64,000 nt of DNA from Paenibacillus radicis (ex Xue et al. 2023) (GCF_024722015.1 NZ_JANQBD010000001.1:496001-560000); one strand, 5' to 3'. Positions 1-8,386 are shown, counted from the stretch's first letter. Numbers and translations: made by a program. The notes: generated by a model from the letters alone, not told the origin.

Positions 1-230
1 TATTCGATATTTTGCAGAAAGATCCAGCCAATCAGCTTGTGTTCTTCGTTCTCTATTGCAAGCACCAAATCGCCGTTGTTACGCTTTTTCTCGACATGCT
101 TAACCGTCTGCTCGTACGTCATCGGCGCTCGGCCAACCATCGCTATGGAAACCGGATCATTCAACCATCGGTGCAGCTCCCTAATATCCTCATTCTCAAA
201 CGCTCGAAGAATTACTTGGCTTTGATCCAT
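1..230 (-). CDS. GNAT-family N-acetyltransferase, N-terminal part only
   Basis: The minus-strand frame opens at an ATG ending at 230, preceded by an AAAGGACGG-type ribosome binding site, and runs off the left edge of the window. About 76 residues are visible. They begin with a polar beta strand (QVILRAFENEDIRELHRWLND) and continue to KLIGWIFLQNIE, the usual N-terminal layout of a GNAT acetyltransferase, in which strand one is followed by a helix and then the strand leading to the acetyl-CoA site. The acetyl-CoA loop lies outside the window, so the substrate cannot be judged. It is the first gene on its own strand upstream of an IS91-type relic, with 329 bases between them. Confidence 0.72.
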   Translation of the reverse strand, partial: MDQSQVILRAFENEDIRELHRWLNDPVSIAMVGRAPMTYEQTVKHVEKKRNNGDLVLAIENEEHKLIGWIFLQNIE

Positions 231-559
231 GTTCAATCCGTCCTTTGCCGTCATTATCAATAACGATACCATTGTAACAAACTTAGTCCGTTCATGGATA
301 TACAGGGCGAACGTAAGATAAACCTGGCCGATGGCCAGGTCCTTGGTGTACAATCTACGTTTGTGCGTTGGAAGGGAATCGGGTATGGGATTCCGGCCGC
401 TGTTGAAGTCGTGTTCCATTTGAATTTATGACTTGCAACGGTTGGAACACGAGCTTCAAAGGCGGACGCTATCGCTCCTCCATCCCACACCCGTTCCCTC
501 TTACGGTTCTACTTTACTGCCTTCTGCTACCTCTTTCTTGACTGCTCCTAGCCTGTCGG
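231..559. other. Non-coding stretch between acetyltransferase and IS91 relic
   Basis: No frame here has a ribosome binding site or recognisable product. The only clear structure is the hairpin at 323-339. The stretch probably holds the acetyltransferase promoter (reading left) and the 3' flank of the decayed IS91-type element. I could not place the element's end. Confidence 0.5.
323..339. repeat. Perfect 7-bp hairpin, possible IS91-type terminal structure
   Basis: CCTGGCC-GAT-GGCCAGG forms a perfect 7-bp GC-rich stem with a 3-base loop. It lies about 220 bases downstream (on the minus strand) of the transposase relic's stop. IS91-type elements carry palindromes close to their ends, so it may be a leftover end. 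No T tract follows on either strand, so it is a poor terminator candidate. Confidence 0.3.
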
Positions 560-1032
560 TCAGGCGATATTCATACCCATTGCCTTTACGATCCATTTCC
601 TCGCTTCTTTTTGCCATGCCGTAACAAGCTTTTTACACAAGCTTTTCGTCCTACATGAATAGATGCCGTAATGCCGGATCGACTTAAATTGTTCGTCTGG
701 AATAGGTCGAATCACCCTCGATATAACTCTTCTACCATAACGGTTTCTCGCTTTTCTTCTCCATCTGTTTTATCTGTATATCGAAACGTCACCGTTTGCC
801 TATCAAAGGCCTCCATCCGACTTGTCGCGATCGCAGGTCGACGCCTAAAACGGCCCATATACCCCAGCTGCATCTTCACATCCCCCTTTTGCTTCCGGGA
901 ATGGATATAGAAGCCCTTTACATTTTCTGAATAGGCCTTCTGTAACAGCGGCTGTATTTTTTTCTTTTCTTCGGCACTCACATGCTTTCTTATCAGCTTT
1001 AATACGACCGTTTGCCACTGCTTTCGCAACAT
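560..1032 (-). pseudogene. IS91-family transposase relic, 5'-truncated and frameshifted
   Basis: The minus strand encodes the C-terminal part of an IS91-type (Y2, rolling-circle) transposase in two frames. The first, 1032 to about 712, gives LRKQWQ, then KGFYIHSRK, then GYMGRFRRRPAIATSRM. This is the conserved GY-x-GR-...-RPAIA-SRI region found after the catalytic tyrosines in the family. It stops early just after VEELYRG. In the next frame the family's ending continues with IPDEQFKSIRHYGIYS and then a Lys-rich tail ending at a TGA at 560-562. The part encoding the HUH motif and catalytic tyrosines is missing upstream of 1032. It is therefore a dead fragment on two grounds, lost 5' end and internal frameshift near 710. 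Confidence 0.8.
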
Positions 1033-1078
1033 TTCAAATTAAATGAAGTCATACTTTTTCCATAACAGGATGTGGATC

Positions 1079-1867
1079 TTAATTGAGTACGCGCGAAGGC
1101 ACTCTTGTTTTTAATAGGTGGTATAGGTTCCCTGCAAGTAATCCTATAAATAAATACATCAACCCTCCATAGAAACCATAAATGACCACTCCCACTACCG
1201 CGCTAAGAATGCCAAAAATAACTTGATCCTTATATTTGGCTGGGGAAGTAGGCGGGTCTGTAAGCATAAAAAGTGCAAAGAAAAGAGAGGCATTAATAAA
1301 AGGGGGCCGAAGTGCGTCAGTTGCATCCCCGATATTGATCAATCCCATGAACAATAATAAGATGAAATATATTCCTAGAAATGAAAAAACCTGAGGAAAT
1401 TTGTTCACACGGTTCGTTACCATGTATCCCCCGATTAAAAGAAACACAAGGGTCCATACAGGGATATCCCCGAATGCGCCCCACCAGCTTTGTCCCGTTC
1501 GAAAAAAAAGAATGGATAGAAGCAGTCCGAAAGCTGCTGGATTGAAGATTGGTTTTTTCTTATAGACAAGTAAATGTTTGGACAAAATAGCCATAATGGA
1601 AGCAGCCGCAACCATATACCATGAGGTCGTTGTGCTTAAAATCAAAGCGATGATTAACCCTGTTATAACCGCACTATCCGGCAAAACTCGCTTCCTTTTG
1701 GCAATGCGGGAACAAAGGTAATCGACCGCTGAAGAAACTCCGACGGCAATGATAGCATTATAAATACCACCGATATCCAGTGACCAGATCGTTGCTATTA
1801 GTAGAAAGGCAACCATGGAAATTATGACATATCCCTTTGGTGTATGTTTCCATTGATTAACTCTCAA
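1079..1867 (-). CDS. RnfD/NqrB-like integral membrane protein
   Basis: This 262-residue protein has roughly eight hydrophobic segments and resembles the RnfD/NqrB family of membrane subunits that carry electrons across the membrane through flavins. The motif FNPAAFGLL in mid protein and MLTDPPTSP near the last third are family hallmarks. The S-G-A-T flavinylation motif expected in true RnfD just before that second motif is not visible (the stretch reads TDALRPPF). Covalent flavin may therefore be carried by the separate FMN-binding protein encoded upstream. It is the last gene of a minus-strand run with ApbE two bases upstream. No other rnf or nqr subunit genes are present, so a complete Rnf complex is unlikely. 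It more likely acts as a stand-alone transmembrane electron conduit. Confidence 0.8.
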   Translation of the reverse strand: MRVNQWKHTPKGYVIISMVAFLLIATIWSLDIGGIYNAIIAVGVSSAVDYLCSRIAKRKRVLPDSAVITGLIIALILSTTTSWYMVAAASIMAILSKHLLVYKKKPIFNPAAFGLLLSILFFRTGQSWWGAFGDIPVWTLVFLLIGGYMVTNRVNKFPQVFSFLGIYFILLLFMGLINIGDATDALRPPFINASLFFALFMLTDPPTSPAKYKDQVIFGILSAVVGVVIYGFYGGLMYLFIGLLAGNLYHLLKTRVPSRVLN

Positions 1868-1869
1868 TT

Positions 1870-2763
1870 TTATATTCCTCCTACTCTATATATTTGCAAA
1901 TCGGATGTAATTAGAATACCCCTGAGATCAAGCTGTTCTATTAGAGTTCTCCCGCGATCTAACCCCAGTAGGAAAGAGGCCGTCGAGAAGGCGTCCGCCA
2001 TCATGGCATAAGGGGCAATAACGCTGCAGCTGATCCATTCGTTAGGCGATTGCTTGCTTCTCGGGTCGATGATGTGATGCACACCATTTTTTAATGTGCT
2101 CTTGCGCTCATAGCTGCCCGAGGTACATACGGCCTCATTCGAAATTTCAACCGTTTGTATCATTTGTTCTTTGTGTTCTGGATGCTGAATGTCAATTTTC
2201 CACTTTCTTCCTTTTTCATCCACACCTCCAGCATAGAGGTCCCCGCCGGCATTGACGACAAATCCTTCAAATTGTTTCAGCTCGTGTGCGGCCAAATCGA
2301 TGGCAAATCCCTTAGCCACACCTCCTAAATCAATCACCAGAGGCTTTTGTAAATACAACGTACGATCCTGTTCATTTAAGACGACATCCCGATAGGTAGC
2401 AGAAACAGACGAGGAGCTTTGGATAGTTTCCCCGGTTAAATAATGCTGGTTGAATCCGTGATCTTCCATCGTTTTTCCCACGGCAGGATCAAATATGCCT
2501 TTCGTCCATTTGGCCACCTCCAAAGCAAACTTCAAAGGCTCAAATAAAAACGGACTAATAGGTACTGGAATCTTTATTTGCCGGCTGGCTTCCATCAGCT
2601 CACTGTCCAGACTGAAACGGCTGCAGGCATGTTCGACTTTTCGAAATGCCTCAAAAGCACGCTCGATAGCCGCTTCCGACTCATTCTTTGATTTCCGAGT
2701 GACAACCTGTATAGTTACAACGGTATCCATAAATAATTTGGTTTTTTCCATGATTGCCGCCAT
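1870..2763 (-). CDS. apbE: ApbE-type FAD:protein FMN transferase
   Basis: This 297-residue protein matches ApbE, the Mg-dependent enzyme that moves FMN from FAD onto a Thr or Ser of target proteins. Visible motifs are the MDTVVTIQ start, FDPAVG, VIDLGGVAKGFAID (FAD-binding and active-site loop), VNAGGDLYAGG and a late ADAFSTA. No clear signal peptide or lipobox is seen, so it may act in the cytosol or by an atypical route; many Gram-positive relatives are exported lipoproteins. Its ATG overlaps the stop of the FMN-binding protein gene by one base (TAATG), which indicates translational coupling with its likely substrate. Confidence 0.93.
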   Translation of the reverse strand: MAAIMEKTKLFMDTVVTIQVVTRKSKNESEAAIERAFEAFRKVEHACSRFSLDSELMEASRQIKIPVPISPFLFEPLKFALEVAKWTKGIFDPAVGKTMEDHGFNQHYLTGETIQSSSSVSATYRDVVLNEQDRTLYLQKPLVIDLGGVAKGFAIDLAAHELKQFEGFVVNAGGDLYAGGVDEKGRKWKIDIQHPEHKEQMIQTVEISNEAVCTSGSYERKSTLKNGVHHIIDPRSKQSPNEWISCSVIAPYAMMADAFSTASFLLGLDRGRTLIEQLDLRGILITSDLQIYRVGGI

Positions 2764-3188
2764 TATGTGTTTTGTGCCTGGGATAGCGCATCTTGTATGG
2801 CATCTTTAAAAGCTTGTGTACTATACGTTGCACCTGATACATTCTGAACTTGCGCACTTTGTTTTTGTATTACTGCTTGCGGCAATCCGACTACATCATT
2901 TTTGGAATAGTGCATGGCAAAATTACTAATTTCAACATCCGTTATTTTATCGTTCTTAATGCTAACGGCTACCTGAATGGAGCCGCGCCGATTTTTTCCT
3001 GTTCCATAGAAAGTCCCACTTTTATATTGAGCTTTGGGTTGAATGCTGCCTGTCTGAATATTAGCTTGGTTATATTGCTGAGGTTGCTGATAGGATGCCT
3101 GAGTTTCAGTTGAGAATAATCCGGCCGCGTATATCGCTCCAATGGCTGTTGAACAAAGGACGACCCACTTTTTGTTCATCTTTGCCAT
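2763..3188 (-). CDS. Exported FMN-binding domain protein (flavinylation target)
   Basis: This 141-residue protein has an N-terminal signal peptide (Lys-rich start, then hydrophobic VVLCSTAIGAIYAAGLF), a short Gln/Asn-rich linker and a C-terminal FMN-binding domain (NqrC/RnfG-type). It ends with VSGATYSTQAF. The Thr of SGAT is the residue ApbE flavinylates in this family, and apbE follows directly. The start chosen is the second ATG, which lies six bases after GGAGGG; an ATG six bases earlier abuts the binding site. Location is inferred to be outside the membrane, tethered or free. It is the probable flavin electron carrier working with the RnfD-like protein. Confidence 0.9.
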   Translation of the reverse strand: MAKMNKKWVVLCSTAIGAIYAAGLFSTETQASYQQPQQYNQANIQTGSIQPKAQYKSGTFYGTGKNRRGSIQVAVSIKNDKITDVEISNFAMHYSKNDVVGLPQAVIQKQSAQVQNVSGATYSTQAFKDAIQDALSQAQNT

Positions 3189-3252
3189 ATACATCCCTCC
3201 AATGTGCGATAAATTTGTTCCCTGTAGGATATATTAGATTGCAATACCTACT

Positions 3253-3265
3253 TTACAACATGTAA
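3253..3265. promoter_or_regulatory. Palindrome TTACA-ACA-TGTAA upstream of the FMN-protein operon
   Basis: A perfect 5-3-5 inverted repeat sits in the 98-base gap between the kinase gene stop and the FMN-binding protein start. It is about 65 bases upstream of that start, where a promoter for the fmn/apbE/rnfD-like run should lie. It could be the target of the response regulator encoded upstream. This is inference from position only. Confidence 0.4.
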
Positions 3266-3286
3266 GTGAAAACAAAATGAAATAGG

Positions 3287-4582
3287 CTATGATTCAAAAA
3301 CAATTTCAAATACGCTACCTTTACCTTCTTCACTTGTTACATGAATAAATGCTTGATGACTGCGTAATATGTCTGCCGCGATCGATAGCCCCAACCCGGC
3401 TCCGCCAAATTCACGGGACCGCGCTTTATCCACTCTATAAAACCTTTCGAAGATACGCGAAAGCTCATCCTTAGGTATTCCTATCCCGGTATCGGTAATC
3501 TGCAGGGTCGTTCTCGAATGAGTATCACATAGATATTTAATAGTCACTTTCCCCCCGGATGGCGTGTATTTGATCGCATTATCTAGCAATATATAAATCA
3601 ATTGCCGCAATTGATCTATATTTCCTTGAATTACTGATGAATGGACATCGATGGTCGGCGGGTCTATCTGTATATCAACTCCTTTTTTTAGAGCCAGCGG
3701 CAGCATGGCCTGATAGGTTTCATGCGAAATTTGACCTAAATCCACAGCTTCCAGCTGGAATGCCCATTGTTTCGAGTCGCTTCGAGCCAAAGTTAATAAC
3801 GACTCAACTAGACGAATCATACGTTCCACTTCATCCTTTAAACCGTCCAGCACATGCTGTTCAAACTCGGGCAGCGCTTCTTTGCAATCCTCCAGCAGCT
3901 CTACCGATGAATGAATAACACTAAGCGGCGTCCTTAGCTCGTGGGAAGCATTGGTTGTGAACTCCACTTGTCGATGATACGATTTTTTTAGGGGAACCAT
4001 AACTTTCCCTGCAAATAGATAAGCTAAGCCAATAGCAATGGATAACAATATAAGCGTGAAGAAGAACAGCAGCAGCTTAATACTCCGCAACAATTCGATA
4101 TCCCTTGTTATGTCGATTGCCATCCAATAAGCTCCACCAGAGTTATTTAATTGGTTTGAGCTCACCAGAAATACCTCCGTTTTTACTCCGTCCGTGATTT
4201 CGAATCGTTCTCCTTGCTCTTTCTTTACTTCTTTGTTTTGTGCCCATTTCAGAAGTTGATTGGACATTGCTGTATAAGCAGTTGGAGATGTATATGTCTT
4301 CCCTTCCGGGTTAACTAATGCAATCAATTCATCCGATAGCAAAAAGACCCATTCCATCGTCTTCATTTCACGATCCGGTGCTCGTCGCTCTCTCTTCATC
4401 TCCTCTACCCGATGCTCCCATTGGTGATTCATTTTATCCTTGACATTCACCAATCTCTCGATTTCATTTTTTTGCAACGTTTGCTGAAGAATAAGATAAT
4501 AAGTTACTGTAATTAGAATTATAATGACAGCAAGGATGCTTCCGAAAAATATCGTCAGCTGTTTTCTTGTTCGCTCGAACAT
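3287..4582 (-). CDS. Sensor histidine kinase (OmpR/PhoR-type partner)
   Basis: This 431-residue protein has a transmembrane segment at about 10-30, an extracytosolic region of about 135 residues and a second membrane segment at about 167-192. A dimerisation box (NASHELRTPLSVIHSS, His near 214) and an ATPase domain follow, with N box (LLDNAIKYTP), DTGIGI, FERFYRVDK and GAGLGLSIA. This is a canonical class I kinase. It overlaps the response regulator gene upstream by 28 bases, showing coexpression as a pair. An AGGGGGAGAAGT binding site supports the start. Its position between the redox genes and the cytochrome-like gene suggests that it senses redox, iron or flavin status, but the sensor region has no recognisable fold. 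Confidence 0.93.
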   Translation of the reverse strand: MFERTRKQLTIFFGSILAVIIILITVTYYLILQQTLQKNEIERLVNVKDKMNHQWEHRVEEMKRERRAPDREMKTMEWVFLLSDELIALVNPEGKTYTSPTAYTAMSNQLLKWAQNKEVKKEQGERFEITDGVKTEVFLVSSNQLNNSGGAYWMAIDITRDIELLRSIKLLLFFFTLILLSIAIGLAYLFAGKVMVPLKKSYHRQVEFTTNASHELRTPLSVIHSSVELLEDCKEALPEFEQHVLDGLKDEVERMIRLVESLLTLARSDSKQWAFQLEAVDLGQISHETYQAMLPLALKKGVDIQIDPPTIDVHSSVIQGNIDQLRQLIYILLDNAIKYTPSGGKVTIKYLCDTHSRTTLQITDTGIGIPKDELSRIFERFYRVDKARSREFGGAGLGLSIAADILRSHQAFIHVTSEEGKGSVFEIVFES

Positions 4583-5268
4583 ACTTCTCCCCCTTTTACA
4601 TCCAAACGGTAGCCAAGCCCGCGTACATTTTGAATGATTTTCTCGGGGAAAGGATCGTCCAATTTCTTGCGAAGCAATTTGATCGTGGCATCTACGGCAT
4701 TTAATGTAATCTCAGCATCCAATCCCCATACCCTATCCATAAGCTGTTCCCTGCTCAATATTTGTCTAGGATGATTCGACATTAATGCCAGTAATTGAAA
4801 TTCGCGTCGGGAAAGTGCAACAGGAACCCCGTTTCTTATAACCTCGTATGTGCTATGGTCAATGACAAGCGTATCGCCGAATGATTTGGTATCCGCCTCC
4901 CAGTTAGTCTCTTTCCTGCGATACAAGGCATTCAGACGCGCGATCAGCTCTTCGAAAGCAAAGGGTTTGACCAGATAATCATCTGCACCTGCATTTAAGC
5001 CCTGTACTCTGTCGGTTATTGAATCACGTGCAGTCAGCATTAGAATGGGCGTCCGATTTTTCTTCATTCGAATCTCTTTGCACAGTTCAATTCCCGTTTT
5101 TTGAGGAATCATCCAATCCAAAATATAAATGTCAAAGGAAAATCTTTCGATGAAATCCAGTGCAGCATCCGCCTCTTGTGCCCATTCCACCTGGTACAAC
5201 TGTTTTTTTAATTTATATTGGATTAATTCCCCAAGCTTTTTGTCATCTTCAACCAGCAAAATATTCAT
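4555..5268 (-). CDS. OmpR/PhoB-family response regulator
   Basis: This 237-residue protein has a receiver domain at residues 1-120 (acidic pair EDD near 7-9, phosphoacceptor Asp near 51 in YILDWMIPQ, Thr in MLTARDS, Lys in LVKPF). A winged-helix DNA-binding domain occupies about 130-230 (LSRREFQLLALM, VDATIKLLRKKL, VRGLGYRLD). It is the first gene of the pair with the kinase, with which it overlaps. A terminator for the upstream cytochrome-like gene lies 48 bases before its start, so it most likely has its own promoter in the short gap. The regulon probably includes the adjacent redox genes. Confidence 0.94.
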   Translation of the reverse strand: MNILLVEDDKKLGELIQYKLKKQLYQVEWAQEADAALDFIERFSFDIYILDWMIPQKTGIELCKEIRMKKNRTPILMLTARDSITDRVQGLNAGADDYLVKPFAFEELIARLNALYRRKETNWEADTKSFGDTLVIDHSTYEVIRNGVPVALSRREFQLLALMSNHPRQILSREQLMDRVWGLDAEITLNAVDATIKLLRKKLDDPFPEKIIQNVRGLGYRLDVKGGEVCSSEQENS

Positions 5269-5315
5269 GCTACACCCGCTCCTTTCATATCGACTATGAT
5301 TTTTTAGTTCCGCCT

Positions 5316-5355
5316 AAAAAAAAGCAAGCTCGCTGGACAAGATCAGCTAGCCTGC
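5316..5355 (-). terminator. Rho-independent terminator after the cytochrome-like gene
   Basis: On the minus strand an 11-base arm, GCAGGCTAGCT, pairs with AGCGAGCTTGC across a 10-base loop with one mismatch and one wobble, and eight T follow. It begins eight bases past the stop of the 5363-5911 gene and separates it from the response regulator gene. Confidence 0.85.
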
Positions 5356-5362
5356 ATCCATA

Positions 5363-5911
5363 CTAAAAAAAAGAGTGAATCAAAAATAGAACGGCAAATG
5401 CCAGTCCAAAACGCAAATGCCACTTTCGGTCCAGCCTCCTATATCTAAGCAAGCCTGAAACCGGTACCGGCAGCAAGACTAAGAGCGCAAGTATCCCGCT
5501 TATATTATTGAAATCAAATTTAAAACCATACATAAAAACGGCAACCACATGAAGCAAAATAAGCGCAATAGCGAGAATAGCAATTGGCGTATGCCAGCTT
5601 CTGGCGAATCGAAGTAAGGTAACCATCCACTTTTTCAGATCATCCAGCCGTTCCCATATACGCTGTTTGATTATGAAGGCAAGCACATAATTAGCTAATA
5701 CAAAAAACAAGGCTATTCGTGCGTTCGATCCATAATTTTTAAACGTATGCTCGAAACTGCGGCTGTGCAGGGTCGCTGATGGAAGCTGTAATAGGCTCCA
5801 AAGTTGCCATACCACGATTAATGTAGTAACTGTAATCGCGCCAGCCACCCAAATTCGTTCTTTTTGAGGGATCCATGTTTGTTTTGTTAGATTATCTTTC
5901 TGAATACGCAT
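5363..5911 (-). CDS. Four-helix membrane protein with two bis-histidine heme pairs (ferric reductase/cytochrome b-like)
   Basis: This 182-residue protein has four or five hydrophobic helices. Two helices each carry a His pair exactly 14 residues apart: H107/H121 (SWHTPIAIL...LLHVVAV) and H165/H179 (KWHLRFGL...LIHSFF). That H-x13-H pattern in two helices is the diheme arrangement of ferric reductase-like transmembrane domains and cytochrome b561-like proteins. I infer a transmembrane electron conduit. The start chosen is the ATG ending at 5911, eight bases after GAAGGAGGGGG; a longer frame upstream has no binding site. It lies upstream of the two-component genes but ends in its own terminator. 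There is no FAD/NAD domain, so a partner, possibly the FMN-binding protein, is needed. Confidence 0.75.
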   Translation of the reverse strand: MRIQKDNLTKQTWIPQKERIWVAGAITVTTLIVVWQLWSLLQLPSATLHSRSFEHTFKNYGSNARIALFFVLANYVLAFIIKQRIWERLDDLKKWMVTLLRFARSWHTPIAILAIALILLHVVAVFMYGFKFDFNNISGILALLVLLPVPVSGLLRYRRLDRKWHLRFGLAFAVLFLIHSFF

Positions 5912-6070
5912 GGTTAATCCCCCTCCTTCGTGATAGCTATAATATACTCTATTATTCTGAAAACTAAATGAAAATAAACAGTTTGCAGGAATAGACAAAT
6001 AACTACCGAAAGTTACATTAAAGTAAACAAGCTCTTAAAAGAAATCTAACCCGAGGAAAAAGGATTGTAG

Positions 6071-8338
6071 GTGACTATGTTTAAAAATCGCTGGTTTAAC
6101 CGAATGCTGCTCTCTTACCTTCCCGTATTCTTAATTATGACCGTCTTATTAATGACGCTATCTTTCTTATCCTTGAGTATGGTTTCCAAAAGAATGACTT
6201 TAACCATCAATGAGGCGTATACCAACTACGCCATGGATGTGGTTGATCAATCACTTCGTTCCATCGACCAGTTGTTGTATAAAGAAATTGAAACCAACTC
6301 CAAGCTCAAGCAATTTTTCTTCAATTCATTATGGGACAATACGTATTATACGATTCGCGAGCCGTCACAAAAAATGGTTGAAATTATTACAACCGTACCT
6401 ATGATTGACTCGATGTATTTATTTCGCATCCATGATCGTAGAATTTTGAGCCAGAACATGGAATCTCCCTTGGAGCAATTCGGGGACAAGGAATTTATTC
6501 AAAGCATGATAAGTGAGAACTTCCCTGAGCATTGGACGTCAATAAGAACCTTCCGAGAGTTTGAAGGGGAGCAGAAAAGTAAATCCGTCGTTTCGCTCGT
6601 CAAACGGGTTCCGCAAATCTCAGGCGGACAAGGAATGATCGTCGTTAACATAAACACGGATGAGATTGAAAAGCTTATTAGCGGTATATCCAACTCGGAA
6701 ACGGTCTATTTCCAGCTGTTCGATCAATTAGGGAAACCGCTGACCGGCGGCAGTGCAGATCAAGCGCTTATGACCGAGCTTAGCGAAGGAAAAGAATTAG
6801 CAAGAGTAAGGTCGGCTTACACGGGCTGGGAAGTTGGCAGCGGTGTGAGGAACAGAGGACAGCTCGATTTCGTTAACAGTTTGACTTACGTAGCGATCTT
6901 CGCAGGCATTGGCGTGCTTCTTGCAGGAATCGGATGGATTATTATAGTGACGAGAAGGAACTATAGGCCGATTGAATCTATTATGAGCCGGGTTCAAGTA
7001 TATTCCAACCAAAAGCAGAACAATGGCGGGACCGTTCAAAAGAAAGCTAATGACGAATTTAAAATGATTGAATCGGCCATGGATCAGATGATTGAGCAGT
7101 TTAACGAATATACTCTGCAGCAAGAGAAGTATTTAACGGTCAAACGGCAGGAAGATTTCCGTTATTTACTTGAACAATCACAAGCTTCGGAAGCCGAAGA
7201 CGGACGTTTTGCGCTAGCCATCGAGCCTTATCGAGCTTGGAGAGGTGCTGCAGCTGTCATTATTGAGATGGATAAAGAATTCTCCTTTAACCAAGCTTAT
7301 TCCACTCAAGACAAATCACTCTTGAAGTTTTCTTTATTGAAAGCGACCAAGGAGATCGCTGAAGACCGCTCGTGGACTTTATGGGCGGAGTGGCTGTCTG
7401 AAAGCAGGTTGGGCTGTATTTATTTCAGTAATGAAGAAGCACATGAGTGCCTTGATCAATGTGAGCAATTGCAGGAGATACTGCGGTGCTGGGTATCGGA
7501 GAACTTGAGCTTCACCGTAACCATAGCCATTGGGCCCTACGCCGCGAATCTTTCCAACATCCAAGGCTCTTACGCTGCTGCACGAGAGGCACTAAGCTAT
7601 AAAGCAACCCTTGGCTCTAACCGTTTGATCAGACAAAATGAGATTAATGAAGGTGAAGGACATCAAGAAGAAGTTTATGATCATTTGCAAATGATCCGTT
7701 CCATCGTTCAGCTATTTCAGGTCGGAGAAGAATGGACGGAGAGATTTCTAGCCCTGTTCAATAAACTGCGTGCGGGTATGTTTTCAAATGATGAATTCAG
7801 AAGCTTGGCCGATTATGTGCACTATCATTTACACAAAGAAATGTTAAAGCTGCCCGATGAATTCCGAGCTGCCTGGGAATCTATTCATTTACCTGAATTA
7901 AAAGATCTGTTAGAACGATGTGAAACATTCGATGAGCTTCAGACGGAGCTGTACCGATTTTTGCAGCAGGTTCAGACGGAGCTCAACAGTTTCCGGGAAA
8001 GTGGCAGCAAGTATGCATTAATTCCGAAAATTCGAGCTTATATTGATGAGCATTATGATGATCCGAATTTATCGCTGGAGCAGCTGGGAGGGACGTTCGG
8101 GGTAACGGCCAAGTACATAAGTCAAATTTTCAAAGAAGGCTACGGTCAAAAGTTTGTCGATTATTTAGCTAACGTTCGGATAGAAAAGGCCAAGCAGCTA
8201 TTGGAGCAAACGGATAAGACTTTACAGGAAATCGGAATTGAAGTCAGCTATATCCACTTGTATTCATTCACCCGCGTATTTAAAAAGGTTGTAGGCATGA
8301 CCCCGGGAGAATACAGGAAAAACGTTAGCAGGAAATAA
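6071..8338 (+). CDS. Membrane-anchored AraC-family regulator with extracellular sensor
   Basis: This 755-residue protein has a membrane segment at about 12-37, an extracytosolic sensor region of about 235 residues and a second membrane segment at about 272-297. A long cytosolic linker follows, then a C-terminal AraC double helix-turn-helix (about 655-755: LSLEQLGGTFGVTAKYISQIFKEG, then VSYIHLYSFTRVFKKVVGMTPGEYR). This architecture is typical of Paenibacillus regulators placed beside Lpl/Ytc-type sugar importers, and an importer follows directly. The start is GTG at 6071 or ATG at 6077; AGGTGA lies just before the latter and GAGGAAAAAGG before the former. It probably activates the downstream importer in response to an extracellular saccharide. 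Confidence 0.9.
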   Translation: MTMFKNRWFNRMLLSYLPVFLIMTVLLMTLSFLSLSMVSKRMTLTINEAYTNYAMDVVDQSLRSIDQLLYKEIETNSKLKQFFFNSLWDNTYYTIREPSQKMVEIITTVPMIDSMYLFRIHDRRILSQNMESPLEQFGDKEFIQSMISENFPEHWTSIRTFREFEGEQKSKSVVSLVKRVPQISGGQGMIVVNINTDEIEKLISGISNSETVYFQLFDQLGKPLTGGSADQALMTELSEGKELARVRSAYTGWEVGSGVRNRGQLDFVNSLTYVAIFAGIGVLLAGIGWIIIVTRRNYRPIESIMSRVQVYSNQKQNNGGTVQKKANDEFKMIESAMDQMIEQFNEYTLQQEKYLTVKRQEDFRYLLEQSQASEAEDGRFALAIEPYRAWRGAAAVIIEMDKEFSFNQAYSTQDKSLLKFSLLKATKEIAEDRSWTLWAEWLSESRLGCIYFSNEEAHECLDQCEQLQEILRCWVSENLSFTVTIAIGPYAANLSNIQGSYAAAREALSYKATLGSNRLIRQNEINEGEGHQEEVYDHLQMIRSIVQLFQVGEEWTERFLALFNKLRAGMFSNDEFRSLADYVHYHLHKEMLKLPDEFRAAWESIHLPELKDLLERCETFDELQTELYRFLQQVQTELNSFRESGSKYALIPKIRAYIDEHYDDPNLSLEQLGGTFGVTAKYISQIFKEGYGQKFVDYLANVRIEKAKQLLEQTDKTLQEIGIEVSYIHLYSFTRVFKKVVGMTPGEYRKNVSRK

Positions 8339-8362
8339 GTGAGTACGGAAAAAGGTGCGGTT

Positions 8363-8386
8363 AAGGGGGCTCATGCCTCCTTTTTT
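8363..8386 (+). terminator. Terminator after the AraC regulator gene
   Basis: AAGGGGGC-TCAT-GCCTCCTT forms an eight-base stem with a four-base loop, followed by T residues. It starts 25 bases after the stop. A 16-bp direct repeat (8346-8361 and 8404-8419) flanks it. Confidence 0.85.

Noticed and set aside
257..624. Short open frames on both strands beside the IS91 relic
   Set aside because: None has a start signal, and part of the region is better explained as the relic's own C-terminal end.
300..700. Possible group II intron or reverse-transcriptase remnant
   Set aside because: The structure was considered because of the hairpin, but the adjacent frame clearly continues the IS91-type transposase ending.
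1079..1867. Evidence for a complete Rnf or Nqr complex
   Set aside because: Only a single RnfD-like gene and an FMN-binding protein are present; the other subunits are absent from the window.
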